Positions 49,334 through 58,561 of a stretch of DNA of 64,000 nucleotides are shown in pieces (position 1 is the stretch's first letter; the number at the start of each line of letters is the position of its first letter). The position numbers and the translations under genes are program-made. Source of the stretch: JAGWBJ01 sp034423015 (GTDB taxonomy: Bacteria > Chloroflexota > Dehalococcoidia > Lucifugimonadales > JAGWBF01); NCBI GenBank assembly GCA_034423015.1, contig DAOUJG010000015.1, positions 17,385 through 81,384 of the forward strand, read 5' to 3'. The notes below the pieces were generated by a model. The model worked only from the letters and a program-made list of their open reading frames with translations, was not told the DNA's origin and ran no database searches.

Positions 49334-50656
49334 TTGGCCCTTTTCGAGCACGGCAGGCGGGTGAGGCAGGAGGCGGAGGCCCCCCTTGCCGCCCGAATGA
49401 GGCCCCGCTCCTTCGACGAGTTCATCGGCCAGGACCACGTCATCGGCAGCGACAAGGTGCTGCGCCGGGCCATCGAGGCGGACCAGACCCCCTCCTTTAT
49501 CCTATGGGGGCCGCCGGGAAGCGGGAAGACAACCCTCGCGAACCTGGTCGCCACCGCCACCGACTCCCACTTCGAGCCCCTGAGCGCCGTCACTTCCGGC
49601 GTGGCGGACCTCCGGCGCATAGTGGCCGAGTCCGGGGAGCGCAGGGCTATGTACGGCCAGCGGACCATCCTGTTCGTCGACGAGATACACCGGTTCAACA
49701 AGGCCCAGCAGGACGTGATCCTCCCTCACGTGGAGAACGGGACCTTCACCTTCATCGGGGCCACCACGGAGAACCCATCTTTCGAGGTCATCTCGCCGCT
49801 GCTGTCCCGGTGCAGGGTGTTCACCCTGGAGCAGCTCTCCGAGGAGGTGGTGGGCGCCATCGTCCAGAGGGCGCTGGCCGACCCGGAGCGCGGACTGGGC
49901 CGGATGGCCGTGGAGCTGGGGGAGGACGCCGCCGCCATGCTGGTGAACGTGGCCAACGGGGACGCCAGGGTGGCTTTGAACGGGGTCGAGACGGCCGTCC
50001 ACGCCACGGTCCCCGACGCCGACGGGGTACGCCGCGTGGACCTGAAGACCGTAGAGGACGCCCTGCAGCGGCGGTCCGTCCCGTACGACAGGGCCGGCGA
50101 CCAGCACTACGACACCATCTCGGCGTTCATCAAGTCGGTGCGCGGCTCCGCGCCCGACGCCGCCCTGTACTGGCTGGGGCGGATGGTCGAGGCCGGAGAG
50201 GACCCGATGTTCATCGCCCGCCGGCTGGTGGTCCTGGCCTCGGAGGACATCGGCCTGGCCGATCCCGCGGCCCTTTCCCTGGCGGTGGCGGCCCAGCAGG
50301 CCGTGCACTTCATCGGGATGCCCGAGGGCAGGATTCCCCTGGCGGAGGCCACGGTCTACCTGGCGATCGCCCCCAAGAGCAACTCGGCCTACGCCGCCCT
50401 GAACCGGGCGATGGAGGACGTGCGCAAGAGCCGCAACGACCCCGTTCCCCTGCACCTTAGGAACGCCGCCACCGGTCTGATGAGCCGGATGGGGTACGGG
50501 AAGGGGTACAAGTACTCCCACGACTACGAGGGCCACTTCACCCCCCAGGAGTACCTGCCGGCGGCCCTGCAGGGCCGCCGGTACTACGAGCCGTCCCAGG
50601 AGGGGCTGGAGGCGGAGATGGAGCGGCGCCTCGCCGAGCGGTGGGGAGACGCTTAG
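49334..50656 (+). CDS. rarA: Replication-associated recombination protein A (AAA+ ATPase)
   Basis: A 440-aa clamp-loader-like AAA+ protein acting at stalled replication forks. Walker A is GPPGSGKTTLANL, Walker B is ILFVDEIHRFNK, sensor 1 is GATTENPSFE and the arginine-finger region is SPLLSRCRVF. The C-terminal tetramerisation part holds AIKSVRGS-like ISAFIKSVRGSAPDAALYWL, RRLVVLASEDIGLAD and MGYGKGYKYSHDYEGHF. The length is normal. The start is TTG with GGAGGTGAG upstream. The gamma-glutamyltransferase gene starts 11 bases after its stop. Confidence 0.95.
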   Translation: MALFEHGRRVRQEAEAPLAARMRPRSFDEFIGQDHVIGSDKVLRRAIEADQTPSFILWGPPGSGKTTLANLVATATDSHFEPLSAVTSGVADLRRIVAESGERRAMYGQRTILFVDEIHRFNKAQQDVILPHVENGTFTFIGATTENPSFEVISPLLSRCRVFTLEQLSEEVVGAIVQRALADPERGLGRMAVELGEDAAAMLVNVANGDARVALNGVETAVHATVPDADGVRRVDLKTVEDALQRRSVPYDRAGDQHYDTISAFIKSVRGSAPDAALYWLGRMVEAGEDPMFIARRLVVLASEDIGLADPAALSLAVAAQQAVHFIGMPEGRIPLAEATVYLAIAPKSNSAYAALNRAMEDVRKSRNDPVPLHLRNAATGLMSRMGYGKGYKYSHDYEGHFTPQEYLPAALQGRRYYEPSQEGLEAEMERRLAERWGDA

Positions 50657-50667
50657 GAGGACGAGCC

Positions 50668-52380
50668 TTGCAGTCGACACCGACACGCGCCAGCCTGATC
50701 AAGGAAGAGGCCCGGGCCGGAGGGGCCATGGTGGCCACCAAGGACATAACGGCCACCCGCGCCGGCCTGGAGATGCTCCGGTCCGGCGGCAACGCCGTGG
50801 ACGCGGCGGTGGCCGCCTGCCTGGCGGTGGGAGTCGTGGAGCCGGCCTCCAGCGGCATCGGGGGCGGGGGCTACCTCGTCTACCAGGTCAACGGCAAGGG
50901 AGGCGTGGTGGGCTTCCCCATGCGGGGGCCCATGGCGGCCAGGCCCGACATGTACCGGCTGACGGGGGAGAGCGCCGTGGGGAGCTTCGGCTGGCCCGGG
51001 GTGGAAGGGGACGAGAACCTGGAGGGGTTCCGGTCCATCGCGGTGCCCGGGGCCGTGGCCGGCCTCTGCGAGGCCCACCGGCGCATGGGCCGCCTGCCCC
51101 TGGCGGAGGTGGTCGCCCCGGCGGCGCATGCGGCGCGGGCGGGGTTCACACCAAGCTGGTTCTTCCTCTACGCCCAGGGCCTGCTGGCGGGAAAGCTGTT
51201 CCGGTACGACGAGCTACGGCGGGTGTTCATGCCCGGCGGGGAGATGCCCACCGGGGACGTGGCGGACCCGCCGGTGCTCCGGCAGCCGGACCTGGCGGAT
51301 GTGCTGGACGCCATCGGTCGGGAGGGGCCCGACGCCTACTACAAGGGCGACGTGGCCGGCGCCATCGTCTCAGGCATCCACGAAAACGGCGGGATCCTGT
51401 CCAGGGATGACCTGGCCTCGTACCGGCCCTTCCTCTGGGAGGGGGGACTGGAGCTGCAGTACAGGGGGCACACCGTCCGGGTGCCTCCCCACGCCTGCGC
51501 GGGCATCACCAGCGCCATGACGCTGAAGCTGCTGGAGGGCTTCGACCTGGGCGCCATGGGGCACAACTCGGCGGAGATGCTGCAGGCCTACATCTCCAGC
51601 GCAAGGCTGGCCTACGCGGACCGGTTCGCCTACGTGGCCGACCCGGAGTTCGCCGACGTGCCTTGGAAGGGCCTCCTGTCCGATGAGTACGCTCGGAGGC
51701 GCCGGGCGTCCATCGACGGCACGACGCCGGCGCGCTACGAGCCGGGAGACCCGTGGGCCGAAGAGGGCCGGAGCGCTGGAAAGAGGCTGGCGGCCAGCCT
51801 GCCCGCGTGGGACGGGGGCACTACCCACCTGTGCGTGATCGACGGCGAGGGCAACGCGGTGTCCATCACCAACACGATAATGTCCGGCTTCGGCTCGGGA
51901 GTGGTGCCCAAGGGCACGGGCATCGTCATGAACAACGGCATGATGTGGTTCGACCCGGTCCCGGGGCGCATCAACTCCATCATGCCCGGGAAGTTCGCGC
52001 TGAACAACATGACGCCGGCGCTGGTGCTGGACGGCGGCGGCGTCAGGGCCGCCCTGGGCGCGTCGGGGGGCCGGCGCATCACCAACTGCGTTACCCAGCT
52101 CATCGTCAAGATGCTGGACTTCGGAATGGGCCCCCAGGAGGCCATCGACTCGCCCCGCGTGGACTGCAGCATGCCCTTCACCAGCCTGGACCCCCGGATT
52201 CCTCAGGAGGTGATGAGAGAGCTGGAGGCCCGGGGACACAGGCTCCAGGTCATCGGGGAGAACATCGTGCAGACCGGGTTCGCCAGCTTCGCCAGCCCAG
52301 CCGCCATCCAACGCAACGAGGACGGCTCCCTCAGCGGGGGCGTGGACACCTTCCACTCGGCCTACGCCGAGGGGCTCTGA
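50668..52380 (+). CDS. Gamma-glutamyltransferase family protein
   Basis: A 570-aa Ntn-hydrolase precursor. The autoprocessing site is the Thr in DGGTTHLCVIDGEGN, giving a large and a small subunit. The substrate loop GSGVVPKGTGIVMNNGMMWF and the late GASGGRRITN oxyanion-type motif are present. No signal peptide is seen, unlike periplasmic Ggt. It may act on glutathione-like amides or be an acylase. The open frame starts at 50641 within rarA; TTG 50668 with AGGAGG seven bases upstream is preferred. Cotranscription with rarA is likely. Confidence 0.88.
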   Translation: MQSTPTRASLIKEEARAGGAMVATKDITATRAGLEMLRSGGNAVDAAVAACLAVGVVEPASSGIGGGGYLVYQVNGKGGVVGFPMRGPMAARPDMYRLTGESAVGSFGWPGVEGDENLEGFRSIAVPGAVAGLCEAHRRMGRLPLAEVVAPAAHAARAGFTPSWFFLYAQGLLAGKLFRYDELRRVFMPGGEMPTGDVADPPVLRQPDLADVLDAIGREGPDAYYKGDVAGAIVSGIHENGGILSRDDLASYRPFLWEGGLELQYRGHTVRVPPHACAGITSAMTLKLLEGFDLGAMGHNSAEMLQAYISSARLAYADRFAYVADPEFADVPWKGLLSDEYARRRRASIDGTTPARYEPGDPWAEEGRSAGKRLAASLPAWDGGTTHLCVIDGEGNAVSITNTIMSGFGSGVVPKGTGIVMNNGMMWFDPVPGRINSIMPGKFALNNMTPALVLDGGGVRAALGASGGRRITNCVTQLIVKMLDFGMGPQEAIDSPRVDCSMPFTSLDPRIPQEVMRELEARGHRLQVIGENIVQTGFASFASPAAIQRNEDGSLSGGVDTFHSAYAEGL

Positions 52381-52455
52381 ACCGGAACCGGGCCCCCCGC
52401 CCCGTGATCGCGGGGATTGCCGACCTGTGCAGAGGTGGCAGGGGGCGTGGATTGT

Positions 52456-52492
52456 AGATTCCTCATTCCGCTCCGCTCCATTCGGAATGACG
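52456..52492. repeat. Dispersed repeat with AGATTCCTC...CGGAATGAC ends
   Basis: A short imperfect palindrome starts AGATTCCTC and ends TTCGGAATGACG. A related copy lies at 63841-63868 with the same ends and a different middle. Elements of this kind are intergenic and non-coding. Confidence 0.55.
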
Positions 52493-52533
52493 TAGGGCCG
52501 GCTCCGGGGCATGTGGGTCAGCCACGAGCACGG

Positions 52534-53901
52534 TCAGGCGCCGGTGGTCGTGTTCGGCCGGCTCCGGGGCAGGCGGGTGAGCCTCAGGAGCTCCCCGACA
52601 CCGGAGAGCCGGTCCACCTCCCACAGCATGGCCAGGAGGCGCTCCACCCGTTTGGCGGGCAGGACGCGGGCGGCCAGGGCGCGGAACTTGGCCTCCAACT
52701 GGGAGTCGGTTATGGGGTTCTGGGGGGCGCCGGTGGCGTGGGGCACCTTCTCGGTGTAGGAGCGGCCGTCCTTCAGCGTAAGGGTGACCTCGGCGGCGTC
52801 TTCGGGCATGGCCCCATCGACCTCAGCCCGTATCCGGCTTCGGAGGGCCGCCACCTCGGAGTCGACCACCCGGGCGTCGGTGTACTGGGCGGGGAATGCC
52901 GCGCCGTCGATGAAGCCCACGGCCATGGAGTGCTGGAAGGAGAACTTCCCCTCCAGCCCGATCTTCGGGTCCGGCCTGTCCATCAGCTCCAGCACCAGAG
53001 GCTGGACCCTGGCGTCCACGCGCTCCACCTGGTTGGCCGGCTCCCCGACCCGGGACCGCAGGGCAATCATGGCGTCGATGAGGGGATGGGCCACCACCCC
53101 GCAGGCGTAGGGTTTCAGCCCGTTCATCCGCAGCTCCCACCGTTCTCCCAGGCCCCGGGTGACCTCCGCCAGGTCGTGCTCCCGGGACATGACGGCGGCG
53201 AAGCCCCGCCGTCCCTCGAGTATCCGGGTGGCGGAGGTGAAGCCCCGGCCCGCCAGAAGGGCCCCCAACACGCCCGCCCGGGCCGCCATGCCGGGATGGA
53301 AAGGCTTGGTCATGGACCCCATCACCTCTCGCACGCCCGCCGCCTGGGTGCCCGCGACCCCCATCCCGTGGACCATCTGCCCGGTGGAGAGGCCCATGAG
53401 CCGGCCGGCGGCGGCCACGGAGCCGAACACACCGCAGGTGCTGGTGATGTGGAAGCCGGCGTCGTAGTGGGCGGGGTGCACCGCCATCCCGATGCGGCAG
53501 CAGGCCTCCATGCCCAGCACCGAGGCGGCCAGGAGCTCGCTGCCGGTGGACCCGTGGTGCTCCCCCGCCGCCAGGGACGCCGGAAGGGTGGGGGAGGAGG
53601 GATGGATGACCGTGGGGAAGTGGGTATCGTCGTAGTCTTCCAGGTGCCCCAGGTAGCCGTTGGCCAGGGCCGCATTCTGCAGGGAGGTGCGCATCCCCAC
53701 GCCCAGGACCGAGGCGTTGGGCCTGCCGCCCTCGCGGCGAAACACGTCCAGCATGATGTTCAGGGACGGGTCCCCGGCCGCGTAGAGGGCGACGCCCAGG
53801 AAGTTGATGAGGCACCGTTTTCCCTCGTGGAGCACGGGCCCCGGTATGGCTTCCGCGGGCGTCTCCACGACGAACCGCGCCAGGTCTTCTGTGACGTTCA
53901 T
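52534..53901 (-). CDS. MmgE/PrpD family protein, copy 2
   Basis: A 455-aa MmgE/PrpD protein, a distant paralogue of the one at 14803-16164. Recognised by the helical start VETPAEAIPGPVLHEGKRCLINFLGVALYA, the GHLEDYDDTHFPTVIHPSSP segment at the active-site position (D-D-T-H-x-x-x-x-x-H-P-x-x-P), and the C-terminal KPYACGVVAHPLIDA block. Dehydratase, decarboxylase or epimerase activity on a tricarboxylate or similar compound is possible, and the substrate is unknown. No metabolic partner gene is adjacent. Confidence 0.86.
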   Translation of the reverse strand: MNVTEDLARFVVETPAEAIPGPVLHEGKRCLINFLGVALYAAGDPSLNIMLDVFRREGGRPNASVLGVGMRTSLQNAALANGYLGHLEDYDDTHFPTVIHPSSPTLPASLAAGEHHGSTGSELLAASVLGMEACCRIGMAVHPAHYDAGFHITSTCGVFGSVAAAGRLMGLSTGQMVHGMGVAGTQAAGVREVMGSMTKPFHPGMAARAGVLGALLAGRGFTSATRILEGRRGFAAVMSREHDLAEVTRGLGERWELRMNGLKPYACGVVAHPLIDAMIALRSRVGEPANQVERVDARVQPLVLELMDRPDPKIGLEGKFSFQHSMAVGFIDGAAFPAQYTDARVVDSEVAALRSRIRAEVDGAMPEDAAEVTLTLKDGRSYTEKVPHATGAPQNPITDSQLEAKFRALAARVLPAKRVERLLAMLWEVDRLSGVGELLRLTRLPRSRPNTTTGA

Positions 53902-54093
53902 GGATGGCTACCTCGATTGTAAGACTGAGGAATCGCCCCGGGACCAGGTCCCGGGGTCCGTGAGGCCTCCCCCGGACTGCCTATACTACAGTGCCGTAGC
54001 GGGAATTGCTAACAGTCTTGTGAAGGCCTCGTTTATCGTCATTACCATCAAGAATAGCCCTCAGCACCCTCCTTCATCATTCCCACCATCATC

Positions 54094-54152
54094 ATTCCCG
54101 CGCACGCGGGAATCTACGTCCCCTACCTCTGGGTCCCGGCCTTCGCCGGGAC
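54094..54152. repeat. Paired hairpin dispersed repeat
   Basis: Two perfect hairpins lie side by side: 54094-54102 with 54105-54113 (9 bp, 2-base loop) and 54133-54140 with 54145-54152 (8 bp, 4-base loop). The ATTCCCGCG/CGCGGGAAT and GTCCCGGC/GCCGGGAC arms are a common bacterial intergenic repeat form. No coding sequence is seen in 53902-54377. Confidence 0.6.
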
Positions 54153-54284
54153 GACGATGGGGAACACACCCTTGCCGGGGCTCGTGCCGGCGGAACACGT
54201 CATGGTATCGTGCTGACACAAACTCATATTATTACTCGTATTTAATTGCTGATATTGTGAAATTATTCCTAAATAATATATCTA

Positions 54285-54314
54285 TTGACAATAATATTTC
54301 CATCATGCTACTTT
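54285..54314 (+). promoter_or_regulatory. AT-rich promoter region of the orphan binding lipoprotein
   Basis: TTGACA at 54285-54290 with a weak -10 (TACTTT at 54309-54314, 18-base spacer) sits at the end of a strikingly AT-rich stretch (about 54225-54320). This stretch also holds a small palindrome, 54262-54267 with 54272-54277. Confidence 0.5.
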
Positions 54315-54377
54315 CTACAAATACCCGTATCTCCGCACAGAACGACGGTTTACATAGATACTCTGGGGGGTGCTGTC

Positions 54378-56168
54378 ATGGCTTACGTCAGGTTGCCCAA
54401 GATTAGATGGTTGATATTGGCTTCGGTGATAGCGGTCCTGCTGGTGGGCGTCGCCTGCGGTGAGGAGGCCACCGAGGCGCCGACTACCGCTCCCGTGGCG
54501 ACGACTGCGCCGCCAACGACGGCTCCAGCCACGACGGCTCCCGCCACCACCGCCCCGGGGGTTACCCAAGTTGCCCCCACGGCAGCGCCACAGCCGACGC
54601 CCACACCGGTGACAGACCAGCCCGAACTGGGAGCCAAGCTGACTTTCGCGCTGAACAACTTCGGCAACGAGCGCATAAACCCCAACAACGCCACGAAAGA
54701 GGGCGGTATGGGCGGCTTGATCCACATGTCCGACTTCCTGATGGGGGTCACGCCGGACAACGTGCTGTCCAACGCCTGGGGCTGGGCCGACTCCTGGGAG
54801 CAGGTGGACGGCGCCACCTGGGACATCATCATGAAGGACTACATCGTCGACCACGACGGTGTGGAAGTGGACGCCGAGGACTGCGTTTGGATCACCAACC
54901 ACTGGGCTTCCGACGAGGGCAACAGCCCCGGCGGCGCCATCAGCCCCGGCTGGAGAGTGATCTTCGACCGCACCGAAGCCCTGGACAAATACCACTGCCG
55001 GATACACCTGAAGCAGAACTACGCCTTCGTGTTCAACATCCTCCCGCCCATAGGCGGGGCGGACCTGTACGCCTGGCCCAAGCGGGGATACGTGGAGATC
55101 GCCGGCGGCGACGACGCCAAGTTCGAGGAGATCGGCGCTCCCATGACCGGGTTCGCTAAGCTCGTCGAGCGCAGGCTGGGCCAGTTCTGGCGTCTCGAAC
55201 GGTTCGACGAGTACTACGCCGACGCGGAGTTCCACTTCAAGTTCCGCGAGATGGAGACGCTCCTGGCGGCCGAGGACGCGCCGCGCCTGGCCCTGGTGAA
55301 GACGGGAGCCGCGGACATAGCCAACATGTCCGGCCCGTACGTGGAGGAGATACGGGCGGCGGGCCTGATAGTGGACGGGCCCGAGAAGGTGGACATCGTC
55401 TACCAGGGCTTCTACCAGACCTACGACCCCGGCCACTGCACCAACAAGCTGGAGGTCCGCAAGGCGATGAACCTCGCCGTGGACGCCGAAGACATCATGA
55501 CCGGCCTCTGGCCCCCGGGAACGGCGGAGCGGGCCATCACCGCCTTCACCAGCCCCTATGACGAGAGCTGGAACCCGGCGTTGCAGCCCTACGGCTACGA
55601 CCCCGAGGAGGCCCGGCGGCTTCTGAAAGAGGCGGGCTGCGACGGCTTCAAGTTCATCTCCTACGGCTACGCCTTTGCCCAGGGCCCGGAGATGAGGGAC
55701 ATGACCGACGCCATCGTCACCTACCTGCAGGGCGTGGGCATCGACGCCGATTTCGTACCCATCGACCCGGTCCCCATAACGCAAAAGAGGCTGGAAGAGA
55801 AGTTCGGCGCCGAGGACGGCCCGCCGGTCAGCGGCTCCCACTGGCAGCTCGGGGCGCGCAACTTCGCCGACAAGATCCGCGTCCACGGGCTCTGCGCCAG
55901 CCAGGGCGGCTCGGTGTGCAACATTCCCGAGCCCGACCTGTGGCAGCAGAAGATGCTGGACTACGCGGCGATAATGGACCCGGTGGAGCGGCGGAAGGTC
56001 GCGCAAGTCATGGGCCAGGAGCTGTACGACATGTACCTGGGCATACCCATCGCCTACCGCAACGCCATCTGGGCCCTGAACCCGGACACCCTGTGCGGCG
56101 AGTGGCAGCCCATCAACGGCACGCCGGCCCACCCGATGTTCAACACCCTCACACCCTGCGACAACTAG
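54378..56168 (+). CDS. ABC transporter substrate-binding lipoprotein (SBP family 5), orphan
   Basis: A 596-aa binding protein. The signal peptide ends at the lipobox LLVGVAC (C27). A Thr/Ala/Pro linker with TTAPATTAPATTAP repeats follows, then a family-5 domain related to the tandem pair at 6-10 kb: it shares the WEQVDG start, the GHCTNKLEVRKAMNLAVD core and the closing NGTPAHPMFNT.LTPC pattern. No permease or ATPase gene is adjacent, so it may use the first transporter system. ATG 54378 follows a GGGGGG run. It sits behind a very AT-rich region. Confidence 0.9.
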   Translation: MAYVRLPKIRWLILASVIAVLLVGVACGEEATEAPTTAPVATTAPPTTAPATTAPATTAPGVTQVAPTAAPQPTPTPVTDQPELGAKLTFALNNFGNERINPNNATKEGGMGGLIHMSDFLMGVTPDNVLSNAWGWADSWEQVDGATWDIIMKDYIVDHDGVEVDAEDCVWITNHWASDEGNSPGGAISPGWRVIFDRTEALDKYHCRIHLKQNYAFVFNILPPIGGADLYAWPKRGYVEIAGGDDAKFEEIGAPMTGFAKLVERRLGQFWRLERFDEYYADAEFHFKFREMETLLAAEDAPRLALVKTGAADIANMSGPYVEEIRAAGLIVDGPEKVDIVYQGFYQTYDPGHCTNKLEVRKAMNLAVDAEDIMTGLWPPGTAERAITAFTSPYDESWNPALQPYGYDPEEARRLLKEAGCDGFKFISYGYAFAQGPEMRDMTDAIVTYLQGVGIDADFVPIDPVPITQKRLEEKFGAEDGPPVSGSHWQLGARNFADKIRVHGLCASQGGSVCNIPEPDLWQQKMLDYAAIMDPVERRKVAQVMGQELYDMYLGIPIAYRNAIWALNPDTLCGEWQPINGTPAHPMFNTLTPCDN

Positions 56169-56200
56169 GAACCGGGCCAGGCCGGACAGCCCCAGGAGGA

Positions 56201-56220
56201 GACCCCGTAAGAAGGGGGTC
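56201..56220 (+). terminator. Small hairpin after the orphan binding-protein gene
   Basis: A 6-bp stem (56201-56206 with 56215-56220) with an 8-base loop lies 32 bases after the stop, directly before the repeat at 56222. It is weak alone, but together with the adjacent repeat it can form a larger fold. Confidence 0.45.
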
Positions 56221-56221
56221 G

Positions 56222-56241
56222 CCACAAGAACGGCGGCCCCC
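56222..56241 (+). repeat. Left copy of a 20-bp direct repeat
   Basis: Positions 56222-56241 are identical over 20 bases to 61801-61820. The similarity continues imperfectly for about 20 more bases, including CTTGT and GGGGCC. The two copies bound the 56.2-61.8 kb segment. Confidence 0.7.
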
Positions 56242-56451
56242 TCTCCTTGTGTCCGGGGCCTCCGGGGCCGAGCCGTCCACAACCCGGGCGACTGACGGGA
56301 ATGACATGCTGTGCGGGCCGGGTTGAAGAACAGCTAGACCGGGTGTAGGCTGAAATGTGGGCGACGCAGTTGAAGTTCGAGCTACCGAGCCCGCGCGAAT
56401 ACCCGTTGCGGGTACGCTATTCCAGCCACCATCGTCGAGACGCTGGGAATC

Positions 56452-56706
56452 GTGAGGGGCAGCACCGTGCGCGTCCGCCATATCGGACGGGACCTCATGG
56501 CCTGGCTCCGCAACATCGTAGGCGGCGAGGTCGGCGAATACACCAAGCTCCTGGCGGATGCCCGGGAGGAGTCGCTTCAGCGCATGATCGAGAGGGCCGA
56601 GGCCATGGGCGCCGACGCCATCGTCGGCACGAGGTTCATCACCGCGGGCGTGTCCCAGGGGTCGGCTGAGATCGTAGCTTACGGCACCGCGGTCAGGACA
56701 ACCTAG
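56452..56706 (+). CDS. YbjQ/DUF74-like protein, 5' end unclear
   Basis: 84 residues of the YbjQ family: RGSTVRVRHIGRD, the NIVGGEVGEYTKLL segment, RMIERAEAMGADAIVGTRF and the closing AEIVAYGTAV. Family members are about 105 aa and start near an IVETLGIVRG block. That block is present upstream in frame (from about 56431), but no ATG, GTG or TTG precedes it before a stop at 56371. GTG 56452 is the first usable start. The gene may be 5'-truncated, use a rare start, or be decaying. Confidence 0.7.
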   Translation: MRGSTVRVRHIGRDLMAWLRNIVGGEVGEYTKLLADAREESLQRMIERAEAMGADAIVGTRFITAGVSQGSAEIVAYGTAVRTT

Positions 56707-56766
56707 GCCCGCGTCGGTCCAAGGGAACACGGTGGTCCGGCCCGCTTTGGGAGGTAGGCTAACGCA

Positions 56767-58506
56767 TTGACTGCCGGCAGCGCCGACCAGTCCATTCGGT
56801 TTGAGCCCGAGGAGGCTTGTCCTCCGGCGATCGCATTGGTGGTAGGCTTTCAGGGCGCCGTGCTCGTGCTTCCGCCCACGGTGCTGAACGTAACGGTCGC
56901 CGTCCGTTCCTCCGGCCTGGACGACAGCTATCTGGCTTGGAGCGTCTTCGCCGCGCTGCTCGTCGGCGCGGCGATTACGGCGCTGCAAGCGTTTCAACTC
57001 CGGCGGTTCGGCGCGGGCCACGTCGTGCTCACCTCGCCTGCGGCGCTGTTCATCGGGATTATGGTGGCGACGGTCTCCGCGGCCGGACCATCGACGTTCA
57101 TGAGCCTGCTAATCGTCTGCTGCGTGGTCCAGGTCGCCCTTGCGTGGTGGCTGCCAACGCTGCGTCGAATCTTCACGCCGGTGGTTACGGGTACGGTGAC
57201 CATGCTGATCGCCGTCAGCGTTCTGCCAATCGCGTTCGACAGCGTTCAGGACCTGCCCGTCGGCGCGCCCAAGGTAGCCGGACCCGCGGTCGCCGGAGTG
57301 ACGCTGCTGGTCTCGGTGATCGTGACGCTGCGCGCACGTGGAGGCTGGCGTCTCGCCGGGCCGTTCATCAGCATCCTGGCCGGGTACGCGGTCGCCGCCG
57401 GGTTCGGCCTGATTGACCCGGGCCGGATCGTCAGCGCCGCCTGGTTCGGTATTCCCGAGCTGCCCGGTCTGACCTTCGATCTCAGGCCCGGCAGGGAGTT
57501 CTGGGCCCTTCTGCCGTCCTTCGGGATCCTCACCCTGGTGCTCGGGATCAAGACGATCAGCGACGGCATTGCCATCCAGCAGGGGTCCTGGCGAAGGCCG
57601 CGCGCCATTGATTTCCGCCAGATCCAGGGCATGGTGAGTGTCAACGGCGTCGGCATGCTCCTCGCCGGCGTCACGAGCACACTGCCGCCGATGAGCTATT
57701 CCTCGTTCAGCCTCTCTCTGATCAACCTGACCGGCGTCGCCGCCCGTCGGGTCGGCATCGGCGTGGCGATCGTCTTGGTGGCGCTGGCCTTCTTCTCGAA
57801 GCTTGCGGCGCTGCTGCTGACGATCCCGGGACCCGTGTTGGGCGCTTACCTGATGCTGGCCATGGGAATGCTCTTCGTCAGCGGGTGGCAGACCATACTG
57901 CGCGACGGCCTCGATCCCAGGCGTGTGCTGGTGGTCGCCCTCGCCAGCGCGTTGGGCCTGGGACTCCACGACCACCCGGTCATGCGGGACCTCCTTGGCG
58001 ACGATCTGGGCGGGCTGATAGGCAACGGGGTCACCATCGGCGCTGTGGTTGCCATCGGCATGACGCTCCTGCTCGAAGCGATCACCATGCGCCGCTCGCG
58101 CCTCGAGGTCACACTTGACATGGACTCGCTACCCTCAATAGACGAGTTTCTCACGCGACTCGCAACCAAACTGGGATGGAACGGATCATCCACGCTGCGG
58201 TTGCGCGCCGCCGCCGAAGAAACCCTCGCCAGCCTGCGGGCGCAGGGGGACGATGCCGATCGCTCGGAGCCTGTGCGGCTGATCATCAACGCGCGGCCTC
58301 AGGTGACGATGGTGGAGCTGGAGTTCGTTGCCACGACGCGAAAAGAGAACGTCGAAGACCAGCTTGCGTATCTGACCGACGAAGCCCACATACCGGCGGT
58401 CGACGAGCTTTCGCTCCGGCTATTGCGGCACTACTCCTCTGCCGTGCGCCACCAGAAGTTCCACGGCGTGGACATCGTGACGGTGCAGGTCGAGGGCAGA
58501 GCCTGA
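56767..58506 (+). CDS. Nucleobase/xanthine-permease-like transporter fused to a C-terminal ATPase-like domain
   Basis: A 579-aa protein. Residues 20-445 are a multi-helix transporter of the nucleobase-cation symporter (NCS2) type, with TSPAALFIGIMVATVSAAGPSTF and a later GMVSVNGVGMLLAGVTSTLPPMSYSS matching the family's two half-helix regions. Residues 450-575 are cytosolic (SLPSIDEFLTRLATKLGWNGSSTLRLRAAAEETLASL, then beta strands) and resemble the N-box helix of GHKL/anti-sigma-type ATPases, though the G-boxes are not clear. The fusion suggests transport coupled to signalling. The start is TTG 56767 after GGAGG. Base composition and codon use look different from neighbouring regions. Confidence 0.8.
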   Translation: MTAGSADQSIRFEPEEACPPAIALVVGFQGAVLVLPPTVLNVTVAVRSSGLDDSYLAWSVFAALLVGAAITALQAFQLRRFGAGHVVLTSPAALFIGIMVATVSAAGPSTFMSLLIVCCVVQVALAWWLPTLRRIFTPVVTGTVTMLIAVSVLPIAFDSVQDLPVGAPKVAGPAVAGVTLLVSVIVTLRARGGWRLAGPFISILAGYAVAAGFGLIDPGRIVSAAWFGIPELPGLTFDLRPGREFWALLPSFGILTLVLGIKTISDGIAIQQGSWRRPRAIDFRQIQGMVSVNGVGMLLAGVTSTLPPMSYSSFSLSLINLTGVAARRVGIGVAIVLVALAFFSKLAALLLTIPGPVLGAYLMLAMGMLFVSGWQTILRDGLDPRRVLVVALASALGLGLHDHPVMRDLLGDDLGGLIGNGVTIGAVVAIGMTLLLEAITMRRSRLEVTLDMDSLPSIDEFLTRLATKLGWNGSSTLRLRAAAEETLASLRAQGDDADRSEPVRLIINARPQVTMVELEFVATTRKENVEDQLAYLTDEAHIPAVDELSLRLLRHYSSAVRHQKFHGVDIVTVQVEGRA

Positions 58507-58561
58507 TTCAACGTTTGGGCGGCGGACATCAGCCCCATCCCCGGGAACTTCCTCCATATGT

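Noticed and set aside
52456..52492. Attachment site or IS end
   Set aside because: The second copy at 63841-63868 shares only the ends, and neither is linked to a mobile gene; a small dispersed repeat is the simpler reading.
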